NCBI GenBank assembly: GCA_019925095.2
Contig: CM034394.1
Span: 24,290,272-24,354,271 of the forward strand
Reading direction: 5' to 3'
Length of the DNA stretch: 64,000 bases
Source of the DNA: Dendrolimus kikuchii
Lineage: Eukaryota; Arthropoda; Insecta; Lepidoptera; Lasiocampidae
Shown: positions 1-11,429 of the stretch, piece by piece
How positions within the stretch are numbered: position 1 is the first letter of the stretch
Layout: each line of letters starts with the position of its first letter
Translations under genes and position numbers: made by a program
The notes under the pieces: model-generated
What the model was told of the DNA's origin: nothing
Seen by the model: the letters and a program-made list of their open reading frames with translations, nothing else
Database searches by the model: none

Positions 1-195
1 TATCCCTTCAAGTTTTTAGAAATAACACATCGTTTTATAATCCAGTCACAAGAATGTGCAGGCTATATAATGAGATTGCAAGTACAAATATATCCATTGA
101 CATTTAGAATTCCTCCTTTTTTAAATTTAAACGTGAAATTCGGGCTATTATTTGCACCAATATTTCTGGCATAGTTGCATAATAATTTTGTTACC
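1..195 (+). pseudogene. LINE reverse transcriptase C-terminal fragment
   Basis: A plus-strand frame reads NPVTRMCRLYNEIAS followed, after one stop, by FFKFKREIRAII. The pattern TRMCRLYNEI...ID...F+..I is the tail of non-LTR retrotransposon proteins in insects. The fragment runs off the window start and carries a stop, so it is dead. Family-level assignment is by recall. Confidence 0.45.
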
Positions 196-310
196 TAACC
201 ACTGTAAAACTCACATTATAATAAGTGATACTAACCCCTAAACATCTTGTCAATGTATGGTACATTATGTGCTCACATGTTTAGAGTTACAGTTTAGACC
301 TAATAATTTA

Positions 311-766
311 TACATACATACATAACTTCACGCCAGTTCCCTTGCGGGGTAGGCACGAACAACAGAGCGCCATTTAGGCTTATTCTTACATACCTCACTT
401 GCTTCTTTGACATTCATAACTCTTGTCATGCACGCTCGTCTGTTCTTAAGGCTCCTGACATCACCTTCTGCTAGTACACGATCAATTTGATCATGGAAGG
501 TGTGTCGTGGCCTTCCACGACTTCTGCATCCATCCACTTTTGCATTGTATATCTGTTTAGTTATTCTTTCCACATGCCCGAACCACCGGAGCATTCCTTT
601 CCTTACCTTCACCCCGACACTCTCTTTCAGACCAACTCTCTTTCTTACTTCGGTATTACGAACGCGGTCCGCGAGTGTCACTCCGCAGATTTTGCGCAGT
701 GCTCGCATCTCGACCGCGTTTACTCTACTTTCATGCTCTCTCTTCCATACCCAACTCTCGCTTCCA
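311..766 (-). pseudogene. LINE-A RT C-terminal fragment, 5'-truncated
   Basis: Read on the minus strand this encodes the end of an endonuclease/reverse transcriptase: GSESWVWKREHESRVNAVEM, then LRKICGV, then GMLRWFGHVER, a GRPRHTFHDQID block and the terminal VVRAYPARELA. The 3' end is the (TATG)n repeat at 311-324. MHDERM, present in other copies between VER and TKQIY, is missing here. The leading residues MILYIN come from flanking DNA, which shows 5' truncation. It has no catalytic core and no promoter of its own. Confidence 0.8.
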
Positions 767-1015
767 TAATTTATATATAATATCAAATATGTAACTTTTA
801 GCTGTTTTTTGTTTTGTGTGCCAAATAAATAAATAAATAAGCATATTGGATAATAAACAAATAAAAAAGTAAGTACAGGCGAAAAGTTGTTTTGTTTGCG
901 GCAACAGAGCCCTTAAGACGCATTTAGTTTCTGAAATATTTCTTCTTCAATTGCCACATTGTGAAAAGTAATTCTTTACTATGTAAATAATTATATACGT
1001 TCGATGGATAAGTGC

Positions 1016-1253
1016 AACAATGCAAAAGTGGATGGATGCAGAAGTCTTGGAAGGCCACGACACACCTTCCATGATCAAATTGATCGTGTACTAGCAGAAG
1101 GCGATGTCAGGAGCCTTAATAACAGACGAGCGTGCATGACAAGAGTTATGAATGTGAAAGAAGCAAGTGTGTGTAAGAATAAGCCTAAATGGCGCTCTGT
1201 TGTTCGTGCCTACCCCGCAAGGGAACTGGCGTGAAGCTATGTATGTATGTATA
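1016..1253 (+). pseudogene. LINE-A 3' fragment
   Basis: Plus-strand copy of the last ~70 codons of LINE-A (NAKVDGCRSLGRPRHTFHDQ onward) ending VVRAYPARELA and a TATGTATGTA tail at 1238-1253. It is in inverted orientation to the copy at 311-766. An in-frame three-base loss in the KEAS-EVC stretch distinguishes it. Confidence 0.8.
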
Positions 1254-1526
1254 TACGTTCGACCAGTTCATGAAATTGAATTACATTCAAATGCCCTATT
1301 CAAAACTCTTGTACCATAACCTCATCTGTTTCCCATTACTAGAGAGACAGTTGAATTTAGTCGTAGCCTCGGCGTACCCACGTCGCCGGTTTGGGGCTTT
1401 TCAATCAAGCCCTCTTTACTTTTTAACCGCCTCAGGGTGACTCCAAGCCCGTTCAATTCTGAGGTTATTGGAACTAGAGTCAGGAACACAAGTCTATAGA
1501 CTGCGAAAGGTATGGGAAATTGTTTA

Positions 1527-1892
1527 TCTATACCGATATTATAAAGAAGAAAGATTTGTATGTTGGTAATGAATAAACTCAAAAACTACTAGACCGATTT
1601 CAAAAATTATTTCACCATTAGAAAGCTACATTATCCTTGAGTGATATAGACTATATTTATTACTAGAAAAAAATAGGGATCCGTACTAAAACTCCAAAAA
1701 TGTAACCCAAGGTGTAAAAAAATTCGTAAACCACCCGTGCGAAGCTGGGATAGGCCACTATTATTATATATACCAGATGTTACTACCGGTTTCGCTCGCG
1801 ATATAAAAAAAACCACATTAAATTTTTATGTAACTAAAATAGAGTCATTTATTTAGGATTTGACTCGCGGGCACAGCCGCGGGGAAAACTAG
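1527..1892 (+). mobile_element. Hel-G: non-autonomous Helitron-like element, complete
   Basis: The element begins TCTATACCGATATTATAAAG after a host A (1526) and ends CTAG before a host T (1893). This is the Helitron signature of insertion between A and T with no target duplication. A GC-rich foldable stretch (CGCGGGCACAGCCGCG) lies just before CTAG. It has no ORF, so it would depend on an autonomous Rep/helicase partner not seen here. I assign it to short lepidopteran Helitrons (Lep1-like) by recall. Confidence 0.7.
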
Positions 1893-1907
1893 TTACTTAG
1901 GCTACGT

Positions 1908-2485
1908 TCCACAAGAGGCTCACAACGACAACGTTCACGATCGCGATTTTTTTCCGTTCCGCTTGCTTGCGGGCGTTACAAACACAAACTCTAGTGGAAC
2001 AGATTATGGAGCGTTGATGTCATAAACGACGAAATACACAAATGTCATTGGTTGATTTGAAAATCGCGCCTTTTTCAATGTCAATCGATAGAGAGAATTA
2101 ATTCTCTGTGGTCAGCACATACTTCGACCCACCTTTTGACATGGGTCGTTGCGAGCGCTGTGTGATGGAGAATGATGACATCATAAGTGACGTTTTGTCA
2201 TGACCAGCCAGGTGGTAGGGCGTTTGCCCAACTGGATGGCTACCACCCCTCGTCTAAAGTATGTCGCCATAACAATTTTGAGTTGTGTTCCGGCATTAGT
2301 GACCGGGTTCCAGTCCCATTTAAGAGAGCAGCAGCGCATTTGTAGCACCTTCGGTGTTGCAAATGTCTATAGGCTATGGTAACCGCTTTCAATCAAGTGG
2401 GCCGTCTGCCTGTCTGCTTAACTCCTGCAATAAAAAAAAAACGACCATAACGACCGTGGTCGCCATGTGGAACGGCTGACTGAGC
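1908..2485. mobile_element. Possible terminal-inverted-repeat element interrupted by Rep-B
   Basis: GTTCCACA near 1916 and TGTGGAAC near 2470 form inverted ends with further GACAACG/GACC similarity inward. The interior lacks an ORF and is broken by Rep-B at 2203-2447. I could not identify a clean target duplication, so the ends are uncertain. Confidence 0.25.
2203..2447 (+). mobile_element. Rep-B, 5'-truncated copy
   Basis: Starts inside the family at CAGGTGGTAGGGCG and runs through GTGTTCCGGCATTAGTGACC and GTTGCAAATGTC to the terminal CTGCAATAAAAAAAAAA. The A-rich end and variable 5' truncation show retrotransposition by a LINE. Confidence 0.75.
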
Positions 2486-2850
2486 ATTTTGTGCATTGTG
2501 AGCTACTAACAGAAAACGTCCTTAATAAATTTATTAATTCCATGCCTATCGGTATTCCGTGATTAACATCTCATTCACACGCCACATCTATTGAAATAAA
2601 ATAGGCTTAACTGAATCAAATCCCATAAGTTTGATTAGCGTGATCTTAACAGATCGATGACGCCACAGTAGCTCACACATGCGCACAGTATTAATCACCG
2701 GCACCTGAAAGATCACGCGTCGCATCCACAGAGCCGACTGTTCGTCGGCGAAGAACGATGTTTGTGGCCGCAGTAGGAGCGGTGAGCGTTTTCTTAAATT
2801 TTAACTTGGGTTATGACACACAAACAGTAAACACGCAGATAGCCTATCTA
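2480..2850. other. No recognisable repeat; weak first-exon candidate inside
   Basis: Mostly unique-looking sequence. Around 2,760 there is ATGTTTGTGGCCGCAGTAGG leading to GCG|GTGAGC, which reads MFVAAVGA then a consensus splice donor. Short first exons encoding the start of a signal peptide are common in insect secreted and cuticle protein genes, but eight codons are too little to support a call, and no matching downstream exon in the right phase was found. Confidence 0.15.
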
Positions 2851-3010
2851 ATGGAAAGTACTTATCGTCGTCTATAAACGTTTACACCAGGCGCGAAGCC
2901 CATGTGTTGCCTGAATTTAAAATGAGATAATGATGGAATAGGGTTGATGGGATACGGGAATGGAATAGAGAGAGAAGGAAATGGGTCATCGGGACTTTAA
3001 CAAATCTAGG
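2850..3010 (-). repeat. Diverged LINE 3'-tail repeat with purine-rich end
   Basis: ATGGAAAGTACTTATCGTCG and ACGTTTACACCAGGCGCGAAG match, as reverse strand, the layout of a LINE 3' UTR also seen at 32,330-32,720. Both are followed by GGGATA/GGAATAG-rich sequence and an AAATGGGTCAT-type stretch. Confidence 0.35.
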
Positions 3011-3305
3011 CCTTAATTGATAGAGCAAGCAAAATATTTTTCCATTCTCCTTTCCTCAGAAAAAAGTTTTTTAAAGAAATTTTTGCAAGAAGTATCGCTA
3101 TAATTAATAGCTTTTGGTTATTTAGCCACGTCCACTCCAATTAACTTTAGTGGATTATTTTAGTGAAAATTTTTTTGTGGCGTGATATTTCTAGAAGAGT
3201 GAGCTATGTCTCGCAAGCAGATTTCATCGCATAATAAATAAGAAGAATTGTGTTTATTCAATAGCAAGCGATAAAACTATTCATTTATAAATGGCAAACA
3301 AACAA

Positions 3306-3830
<525 letters not shown>

Positions 3831-3870
<40 letters not shown>
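3831..3870. repeat. (AT)n microsatellite
   Basis: About 20 uninterrupted AT units. Confidence 0.95.
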
Positions 3871-3873
<3 letters not shown>

Positions 3874-4500
3874 CTTTAGGTATATATTACTATTTACTTA
3901 ACCTCACTGTCTGACACATCAACACACAGCCCAAACTATTAGGGCTAGGACCGTGAAAATTTGCATGTAGGTCCTATACTGTAGGTGCGCTCTAAGAAAG
4001 GATTTTTGAAAATTTAACCCCTAAGAGGGTGAAAAAGGGGTTGAAAGTTTGTATGAAAATCCTCTCATTTTCAAAATAACTCCCCGACTCTGTGTTGCTT
4101 CACTGCAGAGCAAAGGGGGAGGCTGTCTGACTTTCCTACTTGTATTAAGTGTTATTTTCACAGCAAAAGGCGGGGAATATTTCCGCTGTGAAAGGCGCCC
4201 CACCCCAGCCGCCGGAGCGGCACCGACAACGCATGTTAATCAGACAGATCACGGCTAATTGGCGAGTCGAGTGTGAAATGCGGGCTTAGCGATGAAATTA
4301 TCTGCACTTTGCCGCTGATTTATAGTTGATTAAAAGCTAATGTTACAATACGATGCTAGTTTAATTATTCAGTTGGCTTATTAATCCCGAGAATGGGTGG
4401 TTAATTTCTGAAAATAATATTCAACTTTCAATGCAAGATTGAAATTTAAATTCTGTTCAACTAGAATGTTGAGAACATTTATTTTGAATTAATATTATTT
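3870..4500. other. Interspersed repeat fragment plus unique sequence
   Basis: Around 3,945-4,060 the pattern AGGACCGTGAAAATTTGCATG ... CCCCTAAGAGGGTGAAAAAG ... GGTTGAAAGTTTGTATG resembles a repeat widespread in insect genomes (by recall). The rest, to 4,500, shows no gene and no clear element. Confidence 0.35.
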
Positions 4501-4526
4501 GTAGATACATACATATCGCTTACACT

Positions 4527-4740
4527 TCGCCAGGTGGTTGGGCATTCGCCCGACTGGATGGCTACCACCCCTGGTCTAAAGTATGTCGCCATAACAACCT
4601 TGAGTTGTGTTCCGGCATTAGTGACCAGGTTCCAGTTTCCCTTAAGAGAGCAGCAGCGCATTTGCAGCAACTTGTTGTTGCAAATGTCCATAGGCGATGG
4701 TAACCGCTTTCCATCAAGTGGGCCGTCTGCCTGTCTACTG
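4527..4740 (+). mobile_element. Rep-B part of a Rep-B/LINE-A chimera
   Basis: Rep-B from CCAGGTGGTTGGGC to GTCTGCCTGTCTACTG. It lacks the normal CTCCTGCAATAAAA end and instead joins LINE-A directly on the same strand. Confidence 0.7.
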
Positions 4741-5137
4741 ATGCGAGTACTGCGCAAAATCTGCGGAGTGGCGCTCGCGGACCGCGTTCGTAATACCGAA
4801 GCAAGAAAGAGAGTGTCGGGGTGAAGGTAAGGAAAGGAATGCTCCGGTCGTTCCGGCATGTGGAAAAAATGCATGATGAAAGAATGACTAAACAGATATA
4901 TAATGAAAAAGTGGGTGGATGCAGAAGTTGTGGAAGGCCACGACACACCATCCATGATCAAATTGATCATGTACTAGCAGAAGGTGATGTCAGGAGCCTT
5001 AAGAACAGACGAGCGTGCATGACAAGAGTTATGAATGTCAAAGAAGCAAGTGAAGTGTATAAGAATAAACCTGAATGGCGCTCTGTTGTTCGTGCCTACA
5101 CCGTAAGGGAACTGGCGTGAAGTTATGTATGTATGTA
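4741..5137 (+). pseudogene. LINE-A part of the chimera, with (TATG)n tail
   Basis: Encodes LRKICGVALADRVRNTEARK, then after a small deletion a shifted frame with GMLRSFRHVEKMHDERM and the terminal VVRAYTVRELA. The deletion lies between short GAGAG repeats, removes the VGLKE-type block and causes the frame change. Ends in TATGTATGTATTA at 5,125. Confidence 0.8.
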
Positions 5138-5950
5138 TTATATTTATTTTAGGTCTAAGAAGTAGATAGTTGAAAATAAACGTATTACAACGTCTTTTTC
5201 GACTGATATATTATATATATACCATGTTTATTCACCGGGACTACACAGCTTTTGAGTGGTAAAATATATCAACCAATCATTGCATTAATTACTTTATTTT
5301 TGTGAACCTTTTTTTTAATATATTTTTTTTCCATTTGGAGTTGTCATAGTCCTTTTATCTAATTAACTAAGTTTTTGTGACAGTAGGACCCTTGTATAGG
5401 AAATTATGACAAAATTAATGCCCGTGGGTTCGTTACAAAAAACCCAAAATGAGTGTAAAAATAATAAGACAATGTATTTTTTTACATATTTAATTTAATT
5501 ATATATCTTTTTAACTGTTTAAAAACAAACTTTAGTGTTCTAAACTAACTTAAAAATTAAACTACACCATAAAAAAGGAACCTAAAATTAAATACTGGAA
5601 CAAAAATAAAAAAGAGGGTATTTTAAGTTTTTCTCCTAGAAAATGGAACATTTTCTTTTTATTACCCGATAATAATAAAAAAATCACACAACAGAGGTGA
5701 AAAGCAGCAGTTTTTGACATGAATACAGTGTAATCACAACATTAATCGCCACAATAATTTGTATCAAGATTATTAACATGTAACTCAACAGTGGGGGGTC
5801 GTATTCCCCCATAATATTTGGGTAATTGGGGGCAACATGCTGTGTTACAACCAAGTTTATTACCATTAAGATGTTGCTGTTTATGACATCGAATTTAGTT
5901 TTCTCTGGTTACGATATGACTTTAGGAGTTAAATGAAGCTTTAATTAATC
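5138..5950. other. AT-rich sequence, nothing recognised
   Basis: No ORF with splice context, no tail or inverted ends seen. Contains several long A and T runs. Confidence 0.4.
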
Positions 5951-6490
5951 AATGGATGAATATGCTTTCTTGTGTTTTAAAAGATACCGTTGAGTCCGTG
6001 ACCATTCCCTTTGTGAGTGCGGCTTGGATGAGGGCACTTTGGAGCACGTCTTTTTTCACTGCCTAAAAATTATCACCCCACTCTATGATATTTTACCAGG
6101 AGATTTCCCTCGCCCTGTCAACATAAATTTCCTTTTAACACTGGCCAATAAAAAATCTGTTCATATATTATGTAAGTTTATAATATTAAATAACATTTGA
6201 TTATAAGGTAGTTAGATTAATTCTGTTTATGTTGTGTTGTCCCTAGGTTCACAGAAGTTACAATTGGAAAGAAAACCGACCAAATTTTTTTGAGCTGCTA
6301 TTGCCAATAACCCACACCTGACATTCGCTGTTACTGTGACATTGGCCGAATCAGCGCCAGTAGCGTTGAAGCCAAATCGCTAAAAATAGAATAGAAAAGA
6401 TACCGTTATCAGAAATAAAATTTTACAATACAATAGGCGGTCTTATCGCTATTAGCGATTTCTTCCAGACAACCTTTGGATGGACAAAAA
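5951..6490 (-). mobile_element. LINE-C 3' end, split by an inserted LINE
   Basis: The minus-strand LINE-C 3' UTR is in two parts, 5,951-5,991 and 6,395-6,490, the latter with GGCGGTCTTATCGC and CGATTTCTTCCAGACAACC. The uninterrupted order can be seen in the copy at 61,741-62,130, which is itself broken at the same place. Confidence 0.65.
5992..6394 (+). pseudogene. Jockey-like LINE 3' end with 13-bp target duplication
   Basis: Reads CECGLDEGTLEHVFFHC, the C-x-C...H...C motif found at the C-terminus of jockey-clade reverse transcriptases, then a stop and a 3' UTR ending in an A-rich GCTAAAAATAGAATAG. Perfect 13-bp direct repeats AAAAGATACCGTT flank it at 5,979-5,991 and 6,395-6,407. It is 403 bp and heavily 5'-truncated. 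Confidence 0.75.
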
Positions 6491-7800
6491 ATTTGATAAG
6501 AACACAGAGAGAGAATCAGTGTCTTATAAATATATACATATATGCTATAATATACATACATTTTTATAATAAATATATAATCCCTAAAACTAAGTTCCAA
6601 ACCTGAATTTCGGATGACGTTTCAACATTTCAAATTCAGAACCTTAAAATTACAATCGCAACATTTCCAACATGTCAAAATATTCCCGCTTCATCGTAAG
6701 GCGCGGTGCATACAATCAGCGCTGCATATATTGCACGGTGGCACACCTGCGCCGTTGTCAATTCAAGGTGGTGGATGAATAATGCTGCAACTTTTTCATA
6801 TATTCATGATTTCATATGTTCGAAACATGTTCATGCCTTTTATGAAGATTTTGCTAGATGAGTCTGCATTTGTCAAGTATTATCTGTTAGAAGTTTCACA
6901 AAGCTAATTTTAAAAATGATATACTGCAAATGTTCTACTATATTGTCTAGGTGAATTTTGTTACAATTTAATTTAAGTTATAGGACTTTTTACTGTTTAT
7001 TTTTATTTGTAATTATTGATTAATTTCGGCTCTGCATGCGAAGCTTCGGACCTGTGGTCCCTTGGAAACATTGACCTGGGTACAAGGTAACCTATTTTGA
7101 TCCCCGTTGATACAAGTAAAAAAGAAATAAATGTAATAAAAATAGCTTATTTTCAAAGTAGGAACAAACAAACGTCCAATCAGTGACTATAGTGAAGAAT
7201 CAAACTTCAAAGTTTAAATATAATTAAATTAAAAAACGGTTTGGATATTCATTTTCATATATTTTTTTAATTTGATAAATTAAAAAAACAGTACACCGTA
7301 CACAAATTGAAAAACTTTATATTTTTTGTTGAATAGCTTCAATGTTAAGAAATAACTATAGCGGTTTTAATAAATTAAAATGCCAGTTACGAAGCTTAGA
7401 AAGACATTTAGGTCGACATAAAAGTCTAATAAAAAATGTAGTCAGACTTAATATTCTTTACCAAGAATTTTTTAAACTAAACCCAGGTTAAAAAATAGAT
7501 AGCGTCTGGAAGCGAGTCCGCATTGCCTTAGCGATTCCATCGTCAATTGCGCCCGGGTGGGTATTCAAAGCGATCTTACTATTCAGAGATCACGTTCGTG
7601 TAGCCCGGGCTTAAGGTATAAACGACCGACTAATTCCACAGGTCGGCAAAAAAATACACTCCTTCTATTGTTCTTTTTTTTATAATTTGACACTTCTTAA
7701 TATAAATATTTAACTGAACATTTTTTTTTTGGACAGTTACTTACAGACAGATGTTTTAAATTTAGCTTTTTATCTTTGCTTTCTATGCAAAACGTGTATA
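6490..7800. other. AT-rich sequence, nothing recognised
   Basis: A GC-richer patch at 7,505-7,650 (with GCGCCCGGGTGGGTATTC) is the only compositional feature. No coding or repeat assignment is supported. Confidence 0.35.
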
Positions 7801-7801
7801 T

Positions 7802-8049
7802 GACGGCCTCTGTGGTTGAGCGGGCTAAGCCTTTGCCGGCCTACCTCACTGCAACGCAGAGGCTTCGATTCCTGGTATAGTAAATTTCGGAAACGTATTT
7901 TCTCCGTTATTTACTATGGTCTGGGTGTCTGGAATCGGTCTCAGAGTAGTCCGTTGTATATTACCCATAACACAAGCGTAACTTGCTTCATTTGGGGATA
8001 TATATAATATGTGTTTGTCTGCCGATTATTATTATTATTATTATTATTT
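7802..8049 (+). mobile_element. SINE-D, tRNA-derived SINE, near full length
   Basis: The head GACGGCCTCTGTGGTTGAGCG contains a box A-like TGGTTGAGCGG, and GAGGCTTCGATTCCTGG gives box B, about 45 bp apart as in a tRNA-type Pol III promoter. The body has TTTACTATGGTCTGGGTGTC and ends TGCCGATTATTATTATT, an (ATT)n tail. It is transcribed by Pol III and copied by a LINE in trans. Confidence 0.8.
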
Positions 8050-8065
8050 AGTTAGGTGGCTATTT

Positions 8066-8268
8066 ACAAGTATGTCGTCTGGATGGCCACTGCTGGTCTA
8101 GAGCATGATGCCATAATAACCTTGAGTTGTTTCCGACATTAGTGGCCAGGTTCCGGTCTACTTTTAGAGAGCACTTTGGTGTTGCAAATGTCCATAGGTG
8201 ATGGTAGCCGCTTTCCATCAGGTGAGCCGTCTATCTGTCTGCTGAACTCATCTAATAAAAATAAAATA
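8066..8268 (+). mobile_element. Rep-B, diverged and 5'-truncated
   Basis: Contains GTCTGGATGGCCACTGCTGG, CATTAGTGGCCAGGTTCCGG and GTTGCAAATGTCCATAGG, ending TCATCTAATAAAAATAAAAT. About 25 bp are missing in the middle. Confidence 0.65.
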
Positions 8269-8269
8269 A

Positions 8270-9018
8270 GAAATTAATTATCAATGACAATAGCCGATTT
8301 AATTCTTTCGAAAATATTAAAAGTCATTCATCATCATCATCATCACCATTTTCATGTATTCTACATGAATTTCGTGGCCAATCAAGCAAGAAAAATCTGC
8401 AAGTAATAATTCTGACCATTTTCCGCTGTATCGTTTCTCTATATGTAATATATTGCTAGAATCTTTCATCACATACATGAGATATTGCTTAAACATTGAA
8501 AGAAATCTACTGATATGATGGTATTTTGGGGCTGAATAAGAAGAAAAATGTTTTGCACCAAAAATATTGCGTTTTGAGCAAAAATGAAAAAATATATACG
8601 TGATAGTAAAAACCTAAAAGCAGTTCTAGATTCAGCATATCGAATTCTATATATTTATCTATTTTTTATTTAAAGAAGGATTTAGCTGCCGAACAGTGTT
8701 TTTTGATTTTGCACGCATTTCTAAAATATTATATTATTTTTTATGTTATTATAGTAAAATTATAGACTCAGCATAGAAATTACATAAAAATATTTTGAAC
8801 GCTGTAATTTTGAATTTATGATTTTCTAAGACATATTGCTGAATAAAAAATAATATTTCTCTTAGACTTTGTTCGATTATTTAAATATTTATAATGTATA
8901 TGATAATTATTTAATTTTTATACAAAATAGTGAGAAGATCATAAAGGCTCGTGCAATTTTATATGAGATCCAACTCTCCTAACAAAGTGGGCAATGTCCT
9001 TTGAATCATTCAATGTCA
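8270..9018. other. AT-rich sequence with a short (CAT)n
   Basis: (CAT)n lies at 8,325-8,345. No genes or elements recognised in the remainder. Confidence 0.4.
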
Positions 9019-9098
9019 ATAAATGCTAATGTTCATAGGCTATACCACTTTCCACCAGTGGGCCGTCTTTCTGTCTGCTGAAAGCATGCAATAAAAAA
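9019..9098 (+). mobile_element. Rep-B 3' remnant
   Basis: Only the last ~80 bp: ATGTTCATAGGC, CCACTTTCCACCAGTGGGCC and a terminal GCATGCAATAAAAAAAA. Confidence 0.6.
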
Positions 9099-9261
9099 AA
9101 CCCACTTGTCACTTTAGTTCCGTGCCTTTCAACCAAATTTAATTAGGTAATTAATAAATTCATAATTAACTCCGTCTAATATCAGCGTTAAAACTCACAT
9201 CAAATCTGTAGCAATCTACAGCATTTAAACCCGGCGCGGAATTAATAGGGTGGATGACTAT

Positions 9262-9480
9262 CATGTCAAATAGTAAGCGCGACTGTGCCGCCACCACGCC
9301 GCCGCCCTATCTTCATATATACATAGGAATTCATATAATAGCAGCGCGGTAGCGGCGTGGTAGCCGCGGTAGTGAAGCGGTAGCGGCGTGCTGGTGGCCT
9401 GTCGGAATGTCGTCTACACAAGTGCTTAGCTAGTGTTCTGACCTTAATGATTATGTACCACGTGCTGATAGTGAAGGAAA
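9262..9480. repeat. GC-rich repeat related to 34,378-34,560
   Basis: Contains CGCCGCCACC/GTAGCGGCGTGG motifs around a CATATATACATAGGAATTCA core, followed by GTCTACACAAGTGCTTA. The second site has GTCTACACGAGCGCTTA after a similar GCGG-rich block. No ORF. The class is unknown. Confidence 0.4.
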
Positions 9481-9526
9481 ACCTCTTGATGAAACCCATC
9501 AACATAGACAATATGTCAATCCCTCC

Positions 9527-9826
9527 ATACATACATAACTTCACGCCAGTTCCCTTGCGGGGTAGGCACGAACAACAGACCGCCATTCAGGCTTATTCTT
9601 ACACACCTCACTTGCTTCTTTGACATTCATAGCTCTTGTCATGCACGCTCGTCTGTTCTTAAGGCTCCTGACATCACCTTCTGCTAGTACACGATCAATT
9701 TGATCATGGAAGGTGTGTCCTGGCCTTCCACGACTTCTGCATCCATCCACTTTTGCATTATATATCTGTTTAGTCATTCTTTCATCATGCATTCTTTCCG
9801 CATGCCCGAACCACCGGAGCATTCCA
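9527..9826 (-). pseudogene. LINE-A 3' fragment
   Basis: Minus strand codes MLRWFGHAERMHDERMTKQI through to VVRAYPARELA with the (TATG)n end at 9,527-9,540. Homology stops abruptly at 9,826. Confidence 0.8.
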
Positions 9827-10240
9827 AACCCTCCAACTCACCTTCAACAATCATAGTGGGTATACTGTCCATTCTTATAAAAATTGGAAGGTTTGAGTTA
9901 TTTTTAAAGGGTTTTAGGTGAAAATCGCCAAAATTCTTTCACTTGTCCACCACGTTAGGCCGGAGGCGAGTGGCGTCGGGCAGAAGTCAAAGGTAACAAT
10001 AGTCTGAGGCTGGGCCCAGCCGATGCGGAAACGTGCCATGTACCTTAGTTATCTGGTTTCTTCTATTTTTTAATATAGCACGGATTGTAAATTAATCAAA
10101 GACTTTAAAAAGTTCAAGTCATGGAAATTCTTAGGAATAAGGGAGCGGATGGTCAAGTCAACGGAGATAAATAAAATAAAATAAAATAAAAATCCTTTTT
10201 ATTTGGTCCATAATGAACATGTCATACAATAATTTTAAAA
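9827..10240. other. Unassigned sequence
   Basis: Includes a short (AATAA/AAATA)n run near 10,170. No gene or repeat assigned. Confidence 0.3.
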
Positions 10241-10886
10241 TACATACATACATACATAACTTCACGTCAGTTCCCTTGCGGGGTAGCCACGAATAACAGA
10301 GCGCCATTCAGGCTTATTCTTACACACCTCAGTTGCTTCTTTGACATTCATAACTCTTGTCATGCACGCTCGTCTGTTCTTAAGGCTCCTGACATCACCT
10401 TCTGCTAGTACACGATCAATTTGATCATGGAAGGTGAGTCGTGGCCTTCTACGACTTCTGCGTCCATCCACTTTTGTATTGTATATCTGTTTAGTCATTC
10501 TTTCCGCATGCCAGAACCACCGGAGCATTCCTTTCCTTACCTTCACCCCGACACTCTCTTTTTAGATTTTGCGCAGTACTCGCATCTCAACCGCGTTTAC
10601 TCTACTTTCATGCTCTCTCTTCCAGACCCAACTCTCGCTTCCACACGTGAGCGTAGGTACCAGCACCGCGTTGTGTCTAGCAAGCTGGGCCTTCTGGCTG
10701 AGGTTCTTAGCGCCTAGAAGTTTACCTAACGCTCCATTCACACTATTCCCCAAATTCACTCTTCTTTCTATATCAGCGGTGTACCTTCCATCCCTGCTAA
10801 AAGCACATCCATGATATACAAACTCATTCACTTGCTCCAGCATAACATCATCGACCATTACCCTTGCATTCGTTCTGGTTTCTGAT
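10241..10886 (-). pseudogene. LINE-A, longest copy in the window
   Basis: Extends furthest upstream: minus strand reads VNEFVYHGCAFSRDGRYTAD, RRVNLGNSVNGALGKLLGAK, then LARHNAVLVPTLTCGSESW. A deletion between the ALRKI and GVKVRKG blocks removes about 60 bp, so the ORF is broken. The missing upstream part would hold the endonuclease and RT palm. (TATG)n tail at 10,241-10,260. Confidence 0.85.
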
Positions 10887-11429
10887 CTATGTATAATTCT
10901 AATTAATAATCGAGGGGCCTTAACTAGAACAAAATAATTAAAAAATATTTTTTTTTTTAAATTTGCGATTTTTATTTAAATTTTCATTCTATTTTTGGAC
11001 CCTAGTTAACGGAGATACTTTTTAAAAACTTCTAGAATGTCGCAGCCTCTTAGACTTTGTACGAGTGTACCCACTTTGTTTCAACTGGTTTAAATGATCT
11101 ACACTTAGGCAATCTCGCTAGCCTGAGAGAAAGGAGAAAAAAAGAAACTGGTTTAAATGAGGCTATTTTTTCCAGTTATTTACTTTTCACAAGCCGTAAT
11201 CTATCTATATTCTATACCAGGGCTTCCCAAACTTATTTTAACTGTGACGCCCTTGGGAAGTTGCCATATTTTTGCGACGCCCTGGCCATCTTGCTATACA
11301 TTTACGTACTAGTCGTCAGAAAAATTCCAAATAGCATCTAAATTTTTTATCAGAAAATAATGCGTATGGCGCTCACTCGACTCGGTCGCATCCACACAGA
11401 CAACAACCCTATTTGGATCGCCTTACACC
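10887..11429. other. Unassigned; one hAT-like terminal motif
   Basis: CCAGGGCTTCCCAAACTTA at about 11,217 resembles the CAGnGnTTCCCAAAC ends of hAT transposons, followed by GTGACGCCC. No partner end or 8-bp duplication was found. Confidence 0.25.

Noticed and set aside
1908..2485. piggyBac-type element
   Set aside because: No TTAA duplication flanks the GTTCCACA inverted ends. Kept only as a low-confidence TIR candidate.
7802..7875. Possible tRNA genes at SINE-D heads
   Set aside because: Box A and box B are present, but the acceptor and anticodon stems do not fold as a tRNA and the head continues into a repeated body with an (ATT)n tail.
9541..9586. Frame 9,266-9,586 reading MAVCCSCLPRKGTGVK
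   Set aside because: It is LINE-A 3' sequence in a shifted frame running into flanking DNA.
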